From positions 1 through 8,600 of the forward strand of contig JAEXCA010000228.1 in NCBI GenBank assembly GCA_023393755.1: a stretch of 8,600 nt of DNA, read 5' to 3'. The first letter of the stretch is position 1. Each line of letters begins with the position of its first letter. The position numbers and the translations under genes were made by a program. This DNA is from Actinomycetes bacterium (lineage in GTDB: Bacteria > Actinomycetota > Actinomycetes > Propionibacteriales > Propionibacteriaceae). Positions 1-6,099 of this stretch are shown here, one piece after another. The notes below the pieces were generated by a model. That model did no database searches. It was not told the origin of the DNA and saw only the letters and a list, made by a program, of their open reading frames with translations.

Positions 1-58
1 CCCCCCCCCGCCCGCCCCGCGCCCCCCCGCGGGCGGGCCGCACGTCTCTCTTTCCGGT
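1..58. other. C/G-run tract downstream of the siderophore operon
   Basis: This is non-coding sequence after the stop of the binding-protein gene. On the plus strand it has C runs of 9, 3, 4 and 7 within the first 28 bases, then two GGG runs at 31-37, so the minus (transcribed) strand carries long G runs. Positions 39-58 are ordinary mixed sequence. The tract contains the hairpin listed separately. The 9-base C run at the very edge could be natural, or could mark a poorly resolved assembly end. No gene is seen. Confidence 0.6.
10..38 (-). terminator. Possible GC-only terminator hairpin of the siderophore operon
   Basis: GCCCGCCC at 10-17 pairs perfectly with GGGCGGGC at 31-38, giving an 8-bp all-GC stem with a 13-nt loop. 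It begins about 20 nt after the stop codon of the last operon gene, where a terminator is expected. There is no U tract, but actinobacterial terminators often lack one. The same bases could instead form a G-quadruplex on the minus strand. The tract is so rich in G/C runs that the stem could arise by chance, so confidence is low. Confidence 0.35.
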
Positions 59-1093
59 TCAGCTGACGATCGCGCTCAGCTGCGGGACGATCCCCGCCAC
101 CGCGATCGGGATGCTCAGCGGGCTGGCCGCGCTGAACGCCTGGGTCAGCTCGTCGGTGGCCTCCAGGTAGACCGCCCGGTTCTCCTGGACCACCTTCAGC
201 GAGGCGACCAGCGGATCGGCCTTCAGCTCCTCCAGGGTGAAGCCGATCGGGAACAGGATGGCCACGTCGGCGTCCAGCACGCCGATCTGCTCGGCCGAGA
301 CCGGGGCGAAGAAGCCCGAGGTCTCCAGGTCCAGCACCGGCGGGTTCTGCACGAAGCCGAGCGCCTCGATCAGGTCCCAACGGGCGTCACCGGCGATGTA
401 GGCGCCGAAGGCGTCGCCGAACTTCGTCCCGGTGACCGCGGTCCTGCCGGCGAACTGCGGGTTGGCCTGTTCGGCCGCGGCGATCTGCTCCTCGACGGAC
501 GCGACCAGGGCGTCGCCCTCGGCAGCCTTGCCCAGCGCGGCGGCCACCTGGCGGGTCTGATCGGCCCACTTGGTGGCGAAGGCTCCGGTCCCGGGCGGGG
601 CGAAGACGGTCGGTGCGATGGTCGACAACCGGGTGAACTGGGCCTCGTCGCCGGCCGACCGGGTGCTCAGGATGAGATCCGGCGACAGCGTCTGGATGGT
701 CTCGTAGTCGAGCTCGTCACCGGCGTTCGCCAGCACGGTGGGGGTCACGTCGCCGAACAACGGGGCCGCCCACGGGCCGACCCCCTTGGTCTCCTCGCCG
801 AAGCCCTGCCAGTCGTAGACCGCCACCGGCTTCACCCCCAGCGCGAGCGCGACCTCGGCGTCCGACCAACCCAGCGCGACCACGGTCAGGTCACCGTCGG
901 CCGGCTGCGGAACCTCGACCGAGCCGAACAGGGTCTCGACGGTGGCCAGCGGCCCGTCGTTGACCGGGGCTGAGGTCGCCGGGCTGGCCGGCGTGGACGG
1001 CGCCGGCGTGGTGGCGGCCGGCGCGGCCGAGCAACTGCTGAGCAGCAGGCCGCCCAGCAGGGTTGCGGCCAGGGCCGCGGTGGTGCGTTTCAT
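59..1093 (-). CDS. Iron-siderophore ABC transporter substrate-binding lipoprotein
   Basis: A 344-residue extracytoplasmic binding protein of the TroA/FecB-FepB-like superfamily, expected to capture a ferric siderophore and pass it to the permease pair encoded just upstream. The N-terminus is a lipoprotein signal: KR at residues 2-3, a hydrophobic stretch, then the lipobox LSSC with the lipidated Cys at 21. A Pro/Ala/Ser/Thr-rich tether follows (about 22-43), then the mature domain. The segment ALGWSDAEVALALGVKPVAV (73-92) resembles the first lobe of FepB-type proteins. The ATG start is chosen because the signal peptide begins there, the SD GGAGG (1100-1104) lies 6 nt upstream, and the ATG overlaps the ATPase stop by 1 nt (TGATG). 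The open frame extends upstream to 1369 but only antisense-like, Arg-rich sequence is found there. It is the last gene of the operon, whereas binding proteins are often first. The substrate is not determinable by eye. Confidence 0.93.
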   Translation of the reverse strand: MKRTTAALAATLLGGLLLSSCSAAPAATTPAPSTPASPATSAPVNDGPLATVETLFGSVEVPQPADGDLTVVALGWSDAEVALALGVKPVAVYDWQGFGEETKGVGPWAAPLFGDVTPTVLANAGDELDYETIQTLSPDLILSTRSAGDEAQFTRLSTIAPTVFAPPGTGAFATKWADQTRQVAAALGKAAEGDALVASVEEQIAAAEQANPQFAGRTAVTGTKFGDAFGAYIAGDARWDLIEALGFVQNPPVLDLETSGFFAPVSAEQIGVLDADVAILFPIGFTLEELKADPLVASLKVVQENRAVYLEATDELTQAFSAASPLSIPIAVAGIVPQLSAIVS

Positions 1094-1923
1094 CAAAGTC
1101 CTCCGATGGTTGATGGGTGTGGGGTTGAGGCCGCGGACGGCGCCCGCGGCACGATCAGGGGGCTGCCGGTCTCCGGATCGGGCACGATCCGGGCGGACAC
1201 GCCGAAGACCTCGTGGACGAACTCGGCCGTGACCACCGCCGAGGGCGCGCCCTGCGCGACGATCCGTCCGGACTTCATCGCGATCAGGTGGCTGGCGTAT
1301 CGCGCCGCCTGGTTGAGGTCGTGCAGCACCGCCACCAGGGTGCGTCCCTCGCGGTGCAGTTCGGTGCACAGGTCGAGCACGTCGATCTGGTGGGCGATGT
1401 CGAGGTTGGTGGTGGGTTCGTCGAGCAGCAGCAGCGGGGTCTGCTGGGCCAGCGCCATGGCGATCCAGACCCGCTGCCGCTGGCCACCGGAGAGCTCGTC
1501 CACCACCCGGGTGGAGAGGTCGGAGAGCCGGGTGCGGGCCAGGGCGTCGCGCACCGCGGCCTCGTCGGCGTCACCCCAGCGACGCAGCACGGACTGGTGG
1601 GGGTGGCGTCCGCGGGAGACCAGATCCACCACCGTGATCCCCTCGGGCGCGATCGAACTCTGCGGCAGCAGGCCGATGGTGCGGGCCAGTTCCTTGGTCT
1701 TGCTGGCGGCGATGTCGGCGCCGTCCAGCAGCACCGCGCCGGAGGTCGGCCTGATCAGCCTGGCCAGGGAGCGCAACAGGGTGGACTTGCCGCAGCCGTT
1801 CGGCCCGATGATCACGGTGAACGAGCCGTCCGGGATCGCCAGGTCGAGCCCCTCGATGATCTTCCGTTCGCCGTACCCGGTACTCAGGGTGGCGGCGCGG
1901 AGCCGGGATGTCTGAGCGGTCAC
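1093..1923 (-). CDS. Iron-siderophore ABC transporter ATP-binding protein (FepC/FecE type)
   Basis: A 276-residue cytoplasmic ATPase that powers the FecCD permease pair. All nucleotide-binding motifs are present: Walker A GPNGCGKST (40-48), Q-loop Gln88 (LLPQ), the RGRHPHQ segment (104-110) typical of FepC/FecE ATPases, signature LSGGQ (144-148), Walker B LLLLDE (164-169) and switch His201 (VLHDLN). The start is GTG at 1921-1923, 6-7 residues ahead of the first conserved strand. It overlaps the preceding permease stop in the 4-nt form GTGA. A strong SD, AAGGAGGA (1931-1938), lies 7 nt upstream inside the permease gene. The last two glycine codons before the stop supply the SD of the next gene. 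The C-terminal tail of about 30 residues (PDPETGSPLIVPRAPS onward) is Pro/Ser-rich and probably not part of the catalytic fold. The family is clear; the substrate is inferred from its neighbours. Confidence 0.96.
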   Translation of the reverse strand: MTAQTSRLRAATLSTGYGERKIIEGLDLAIPDGSFTVIIGPNGCGKSTLLRSLARLIRPTSGAVLLDGADIAASKTKELARTIGLLPQSSIAPEGITVVDLVSRGRHPHQSVLRRWGDADEAAVRDALARTRLSDLSTRVVDELSGGQRQRVWIAMALAQQTPLLLLDEPTTNLDIAHQIDVLDLCTELHREGRTLVAVLHDLNQAARYASHLIAMKSGRIVAQGAPSAVVTAEFVHEVFGVSARIVPDPETGSPLIVPRAPSAASTPHPSTIGGL

Positions 1924-2993
1924 AGCCGCGTCCTCCTTCCGAAGCCGGCCAGCAGCCAGACCAGGTAGGCCCCGCCCAGGCAGAGCGTGACCACCCCCAC
2001 CGGTAGCTGGACCGGAGCGATCACGGTGCGGGCGATCAGGTCGCTCACCACCAGCAGCAGGGAGCCGAAGGCCGCCGCGGGCAGGATCCGGACCCCGGGC
2101 GTCCTGGTCACCCGCAGCGCCAGCTGGGGGGCGGCCAGGGCGACGAAGGCGATCGGCCCGGCGGACGCGGTGACCAGCGCGACCAGGGCGATGCCGAGCA
2201 GCAGCAGGACGGCCCTGACCAGCTCGGCGCGGACCCCCAGGCCACGCCCGGCGTCGTCCCCCAGCTCCAGGGCACGCAGGTCGGCGCTCAGGATGAGCAC
2301 CACCGGCAGCGCCAGCACCAGGCCTGCGGCCAGCGGCAGGACGTGGATCCAGCCGATGTCGTTGAGCGAACCCGCGCCCCAGCTGGCCGCCGAGATCGCC
2401 TGCTCCAGCTTCATCGTGGTGAGCACCCAGGTGTTGAACGCGCCGAGGAAGAGACTGGCTCCGATCCCGACCACGATCACGCGGGAGCCGGTGACGCCGC
2501 GTCGATAGGCCAGGGCGTAGACCGCCAGCCCGGTGGCCAGCCCGCCGCCCAGCGCTCCCAGCGATGTGGCGAACGACCCGGTGACGCCGAACAGCGCCAC
2601 CAGCAGGGCGCCGGTGTAGGCGCCGGTGCTGAACCCGACGATGTCCGGGCTGCCCAGCGGGTTGCGGGTGATCGACTGGAAGACGGCGCCGCCCACCGCC
2701 AGGGCCGCGCCTCCGAGCAGGGCGAAGGCCACCCGCGAGGCCCGCCATTCCAGGACGATCCTGGCGGTCGCGGCGTCCGCGGTGCCGGCGAGGGCGGCGA
2801 GTACCTGGTCGAACCCGATCCCCGCGGTGCCGACCGTCAGGGAGAAGAAGCCGACCGCCACCGCGAGCAGGGCGATCGCCACCGTCCAGCCGGCGGCCCG
2901 CAGATCCACCAGGCCGCTGAGCGTGCGCAGCCGGACCGGACGGAGGTTGGCCGGCCAGCCCAGGCCGGCGCGGTCGACGGAGGTGGCGCTCAC
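1920..2993 (-). CDS. FecCD-family iron-siderophore permease, second subunit (FepG-like)
   Basis: A 357-residue integral membrane protein of the FecCD family, which pairs with the other permease to form the import channel. The cytoplasmic N-terminus (1-33) is followed by many hydrophobic helices (about 9-10 expected). Family hallmarks are QSITRNPLGSPDIVGFSTGA (106-125), the cytoplasmic coupling segment LELGDDAGRGLG (242-253), GPIAFVALAAPQ (279-290) and QLPVGVVT (329-336). The form FVALAAPQ rather than FVGLMVPH separates it from its partner and resembles FepG. The start is GTG at 2991-2993, overlapping the partner's stop as GTGA, with SD GGGAGG 5 nt upstream. The frame is open well upstream to 3863, but that part is out-of-frame translation of the other permease. 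It ends GRRTRL, positively charged as expected for a cytoplasmic tail. Confidence 0.95.
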   Translation of the reverse strand: MSATSVDRAGLGWPANLRPVRLRTLSGLVDLRAAGWTVAIALLAVAVGFFSLTVGTAGIGFDQVLAALAGTADAATARIVLEWRASRVAFALLGGAALAVGGAVFQSITRNPLGSPDIVGFSTGAYTGALLVALFGVTGSFATSLGALGGGLATGLAVYALAYRRGVTGSRVIVVGIGASLFLGAFNTWVLTTMKLEQAISAASWGAGSLNDIGWIHVLPLAAGLVLALPVVLILSADLRALELGDDAGRGLGVRAELVRAVLLLLGIALVALVTASAGPIAFVALAAPQLALRVTRTPGVRILPAAAFGSLLLVVSDLIARTVIAPVQLPVGVVTLCLGGAYLVWLLAGFGRRTRL

Positions 2994-4030
2994 AGCGACC
3001 TCCCGGGCACCCGCCGGGTGAGCAGGATCAGCACCGGCGCACCGACGAAGGCGGTGACCACGCCGGCCGGCAGCTCGGAGGAGACCGCCACCCGTCCGAC
3101 GATGTCGGCGACGAGCATGAGGATCGGCGCGGCGAGCAGGCTGAGCGGGACGATCCAGCGCTGGTCCGGGCCGACCAGCATGCGCAGCGCGTGGGGCACC
3201 ATCAGGCCGACGAAGGCGATCGGCCCGGCGGCCGCGGTGGCCGCGCCGCAGAGCAGGGTGACGGCGGCGACGCCGGCCAGCTTGGTCAACACCGGACGCG
3301 AGCCCAGCGCGGTGGCGGCGTCGTCGCCCAGGGCGAGCGCGTTCAGCGCCCGCGGCAGCAGCAGGGCGATCACGGCGCCGGCCACGATGAACGGCAGCAC
3401 CGCCCAGAGGCTGTCGAACTGGCGACCCTGCAGCGATCCCGCGCTCCAGTGACGGATCCGGTCGAACACCTCGGGACGCACCAGCGTGACCGCGAAGCTG
3501 ACCCCGGTGAGCACCGCGCCCAGCGCCACCCCGGTGAGCACCAGCTTGGTCGGCATTCCGCCGGCCGGGCCCACCGTCCCGATCCCGTAGACCACCAGGG
3601 ACGCGACCAGGGCACCGACCAGCGCGGCGGCCACGTGGGAGGTGGACAGCGCCGGGCCGAGCCCGGCGGCCGCCAGCACCACCGCGGTGTAGGCCCCGGC
3701 GTTGACCCCGAGGATGCCCGGGTCGGCCAGCGGGTTGCGGGTGATCGCCTGGATCACCGCCCCGGCGAGCCCGAGCGCGGCACCGACCACCACCGCCAGC
3801 AGCGTCCGCGGCACCCGGTACTGCCGGACGATCAGGTCGGTGGAACTCCCCGAGTCGTGCCACAGCGCCTGCCAGACCTCGGCCGCGGTGATGTCGCCGG
3901 AGCCGATGAACACGCTCGCCACCAGCAGGAGCAACAGCACTCCGGCAGCCGCTGCCGCCACCACCACCCGTAGCCAGGTGCCAGTTCCGACCGCGACGAC
4001 AGCCGGCGCAGGCTGCGTGGTGACGGCCAA
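2990..4030 (-). CDS. FecCD-family iron-siderophore permease, first subunit (FepD-like)
   Basis: A 346-residue integral membrane permease subunit, first gene of the iron-regulated operon. A short hydrophilic N-terminus leads into a strong hydrophobic helix at about 20-42. Family hallmarks are QAITRNPLADPGILGVNAGA (94-113), RHWSAGSLQGR (193-203), the coupling segment ALGDDAATALG (233-243), GPIAFVGLMVPH (269-280) and ELPAGVVTAFVGAP (319-332). These are the usual FecCD landmarks and the length is normal. The start is TTG at 4028-4030, with GGAG (4037-4040) 6 nt upstream; no better ATG or GTG precedes the first helix. The DtxR/IdeR-type operator at 4076-4094 lies 46 bp upstream, so expression should rise when iron is scarce. 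It overlaps the next permease gene by 4 nt. FepD-like is a family-level name; the siderophore is unknown. Confidence 0.95.
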   Translation of the reverse strand: MAVTTQPAPAVVAVGTGTWLRVVVAAAAAGVLLLLLVASVFIGSGDITAAEVWQALWHDSGSSTDLIVRQYRVPRTLLAVVVGAALGLAGAVIQAITRNPLADPGILGVNAGAYTAVVLAAAGLGPALSTSHVAAALVGALVASLVVYGIGTVGPAGGMPTKLVLTGVALGAVLTGVSFAVTLVRPEVFDRIRHWSAGSLQGRQFDSLWAVLPFIVAGAVIALLLPRALNALALGDDAATALGSRPVLTKLAGVAAVTLLCGAATAAAGPIAFVGLMVPHALRMLVGPDQRWIVPLSLLAAPILMLVADIVGRVAVSSELPAGVVTAFVGAPVLILLTRRVPGRSL

Positions 4031-4036
4031 GGGGGA

Positions 4037-4040
4037 CTCC
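4037..4040 (-). promoter_or_regulatory. Ribosome binding site deciding the TTG start of the first permease
   Basis: GGAG on the minus strand sits 6 nt upstream of the TTG at 4028-4030. It is the only SD-like element close enough to the first hydrophobic helix. It supports TTG as the initiator, a rare but accepted bacterial start that would lower translation of the first operon gene. Confidence 0.6.
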
Positions 4041-4068
4041 AGAGGGACGGGCGGGAAGCCCGGGGTCG

Positions 4069-4074
4069 ATTTTA
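4069..4074 (-). promoter_or_regulatory. Candidate -10 element of the siderophore operon promoter
   Basis: The minus strand reads TAAAAT, five of six matches to TATAAT, in an A/T island that stands out in this GC-rich DNA. Transcription would begin near 4062. No convincing -35 hexamer is found 16-18 nt upstream; that position holds the left half of the iron box. The nearly adjacent operator (4076-4094) would fill the -10/-35 spacer, a usual arrangement for DtxR-family repression. An alternative -10, TAGGAT, lies inside the operator. Confidence 0.45.
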
Positions 4075-4075
4075 G

Positions 4076-4094
4076 ATAGGTAAGCCTATCCTAA
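4076..4094 (-). promoter_or_regulatory. DtxR/IdeR-type iron-dependent operator (iron box)
   Basis: The minus strand reads TTAGGATAGGCTTACCTAT. Against the 19-bp DtxR/IdeR consensus TTAGGTTAGGCTAACCTAA it matches 16 of 19, differing at positions 6, 13 and 19. The AGG and CCT half-site cores and the central AGGCT are intact. It lies 46 bp upstream of the first permease start and beside the -10 candidate. From the known family, Fe(II)-loaded DtxR/IdeR binds such sites and blocks transcription. Repression of the four-gene importer by iron is therefore the expected control. Confidence 0.85.
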
Positions 4095-4138
4095 TAGCGA
4101 CTGAGGCTTCGCCGCCTGTCCACGGTCGACCGGGTCGC

Positions 4139-6079
4139 TCAGCCCGCGGACTCCCGCAGCCGACGCAGGGCGCCGATCGCGGTCTCCCGGTCGGTGGTGG
4201 TCCAGAAGTCGGGCATGGACGCCCGCAGGAAGCTGCCGTAGCGGGCGGTGACCAGCCGCGGGTCGAGGACGGCCACCACGCCCCGATCGGTCATGGTGCG
4301 GATCAGCCGGCCCGACCCCTGGGCGAGCAACAGGCCGGCGTGCGTCGCTGCGACCGCCATGAAGCCATTGCCGCCGGCCTCGCTGACCACCCGCTGCCGG
4401 GCCTGCATCAGCGGATCGTCCGGCCGGGGGAAGGGGATCTTGTCGATGATCACCAGTTCGCAGGTGTCACCCGGGACGTCGATCCCCTGCCACAGCGAGA
4501 GGGTGCCGAACAGCGAGGCGGCCGGATCATCGATGAACGAGCGGGTCAGCTCAGGAAGGGCGCGGTCGCCCTGGCAGAGGATGGTCGCGTCGGGCAGTTC
4601 GGCGCGGCAGTAGCGGGCCGCCGCCTCGGCGGAGCGCTGCGATGCGAACAGCCCCAGCGTCCGGCCACCGGCGGCCCAGACCAGTTCGGCCACCTCGGTG
4701 AGGATCTCGGGGCTGATCCCGTCGCGGTGCGGTGGGGGCAGGTGGCGGGCGACATAGAGGATGCCCTGCCGGCCGTAGTCGAAGGGCGATCCGACGTCGA
4801 TCCCCTGCCAACCGTCGTCGCCCAGGCCGAGGCTGCGGGCCACCGGGGCGAAGTCGCCGCCCAGCTTCAAGGTGGCGGACGTGAGCACGCCCGGCGTCTC
4901 GCCCAAGATCTGTTCCCGGATCAGCCCGGCCACGCTGAGTGGGGCGGAGTAGGCCTGCCGGCCGAACCGCTCCCGCTCCCCCACCCAGACCACGTCGTGC
5001 TGCTCCAGCGCGGCCAGTTGGCCGGCGATGTCGAAGATCTCCTTGGCGGCGGCCGCGGCCTGGGTGGCGTCCGGATCGTCCTTGCCCGCCATACCCGAGA
5101 CCGCGGCACGAGCGGCGTCCCGCACCACGGCGAAGGCGGCCACGATCGCCGAATCGGGGTCCTCCACCCGGCCGGGTTCGGTCTCGTCCAGCGCCTGCTG
5201 CAGAGTGTCGGCGGCGTCGAGGAAGGCGGCGCCGACATCGTCCGACAGCCACGGCAGGCAGCGTTTGGCTGTCCGTTCGACGCTCTGCGGGCTGAGTTCG
5301 TGGGAAGCCGCGCCGGTCACCCGGGCGACCAGTTCGTGCGCCTCGTCCACGATCACCAGGTCGTGGTCGGGCAGCGCGGTGTGGCCGTGCATGGCGTCGA
5401 TCGCCAGCAGGGCATGGTTGGTCACCACCAGCTGGCTGCCACGGGCGCGTTCCCGGGATTTCTCCACCAGGCATTCGGCGCCGAACGGGCACTTGGTGGC
5501 TCCCAGGCACTCCCGCACCGGGACGGAGACCTGCGTCCACACGGCCGGGGAATGGCTCGGGGCGTCGTCCCGGTCGGCCAGCCCGCCGCTGGCGGCCTGC
5601 TCCTCGGCCCACTCCCGTAGCGCCACCACCTCGGCACCCAGGACGCTGGTGGCGTCCGCGCCGGAGGCCACCACGGTCTCGACCAGCTCGGCCCCGCCCA
5701 GCAGGGTGTCCTGACCGGTGGCGCCCACGCCGTCGCGCACCCGGTGCAGGCAGGCGTAGTTGCTGCGTCCCTTGAGGACGGCGTGGCTGACCGTCCGGCC
5801 GGTCACCTCGCGGCAGGCCTCGACCGCCGCTGGGATGTCCTTGGTGGCCAGCTGGGTCTGCAGGGCGAGGGTGGCGGTGGCGATCACGATCCGCTGGTCG
5901 TGGTGCTCCGCGAGGTGCGCCAGCGCGGGCGCCAGATAGCCCAGCGACTTGCCGGTGCCGGTACCGGCCTGCACCAGCAGGTGCTCGCCGGTCTCGATGG
6001 TCCGGGCGACCTCGGCGGCCATCTGCTGCTGCCCGGGACGCGGTGTGCCGCCGATCGCCGCCACCGCGGCGGTCAGCAC
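4139..6079 (-). CDS. DinG/XPD-type ATP-dependent DNA helicase with predicted 4Fe-4S cluster
   Basis: A 646-residue superfamily 2 helicase of the DinG/XPD/Rad3 group, whose members unwind DNA 5' to 3' and act on R-loops, forks and other structures during repair. Motifs, numbered from the GTG start: GQQQMA (16-21, Q-motif region), Walker A AGTGTGKS (38-45), DEAH box (245-248), and C-terminal LWQGIDVPG and QGSGRLIRT with the motif VI arginines. Cys110, 191, 197 and 203 (the last three spaced C-x5-C-x5-C) fit the iron-sulfur cluster of XPD/DinG proteins. The coordinates use GTG at 6077-6079, which has no clear SD. A CTG at 6101-6103, overlapping the hflX stop as CTGA and preceded by GGGGAG at 5-nt spacing, would add 8 residues and may be the true start. 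It lies directly after hflX, so is probably in the same operon. It is not E. coli-type full-length DinG (about 710 aa); the shorter form occurs in actinobacteria. Confidence 0.93.
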   Translation of the reverse strand: MLTAAVAAIGGTPRPGQQQMAAEVARTIETGEHLLVQAGTGTGKSLGYLAPALAHLAEHHDQRIVIATATLALQTQLATKDIPAAVEACREVTGRTVSHAVLKGRSNYACLHRVRDGVGATGQDTLLGGAELVETVVASGADATSVLGAEVVALREWAEEQAASGGLADRDDAPSHSPAVWTQVSVPVRECLGATKCPFGAECLVEKSRERARGSQLVVTNHALLAIDAMHGHTALPDHDLVIVDEAHELVARVTGAASHELSPQSVERTAKRCLPWLSDDVGAAFLDAADTLQQALDETEPGRVEDPDSAIVAAFAVVRDAARAAVSGMAGKDDPDATQAAAAAKEIFDIAGQLAALEQHDVVWVGERERFGRQAYSAPLSVAGLIREQILGETPGVLTSATLKLGGDFAPVARSLGLGDDGWQGIDVGSPFDYGRQGILYVARHLPPPHRDGISPEILTEVAELVWAAGGRTLGLFASQRSAEAAARYCRAELPDATILCQGDRALPELTRSFIDDPAASLFGTLSLWQGIDVPGDTCELVIIDKIPFPRPDDPLMQARQRVVSEAGGNGFMAVAATHAGLLLAQGSGRLIRTMTDRGVVAVLDPRLVTARYGSFLRASMPDFWTTTDRETAIGALRRLRESAG

Positions 6080-6099
6080 CGCCTGGCCCGGCTGCTCGG

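Noticed and set aside
1094..1369. Upstream extension of the lipoprotein frame by 92 codons.
   Set aside because: The extension overlaps the ATPase gene and is Arg/Pro/Gly-rich; the signal peptide, lipobox and SD all place the start at 1093.
2343..3452. 369-codon plus-strand open frame across both permease genes.
   Set aside because: It spans the junction of two clear FecCD genes, and its product is low-complexity Arg/Gly/Gln-rich sequence.
2655..3755. Near-identical stretches around 2656-2685 and 3728-3757 that look like a direct repeat.
   Set aside because: They encode the shared QxITRNPL hallmark of two paralogous FecCD permeases, so this is protein conservation and not a DNA repeat element.
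2994..3863. Upstream extension of the second permease frame.
   Set aside because: It is an out-of-frame reading of the first permease; the GTGA overlap and SD place the start at 2993.
4123..4132. Perfect 10-bp palindrome CGGTCGACCG before the importer operon.
   Set aside because: It is short and GC-rich, matches no operator I recognise, and palindromes like this are common by chance at this base composition.
4340..5620. 426-codon plus-strand open frame antisense to the helicase.
   Set aside because: Long antisense frames are expected in DNA with such high third-position GC, and the opposite strand has all helicase motifs.
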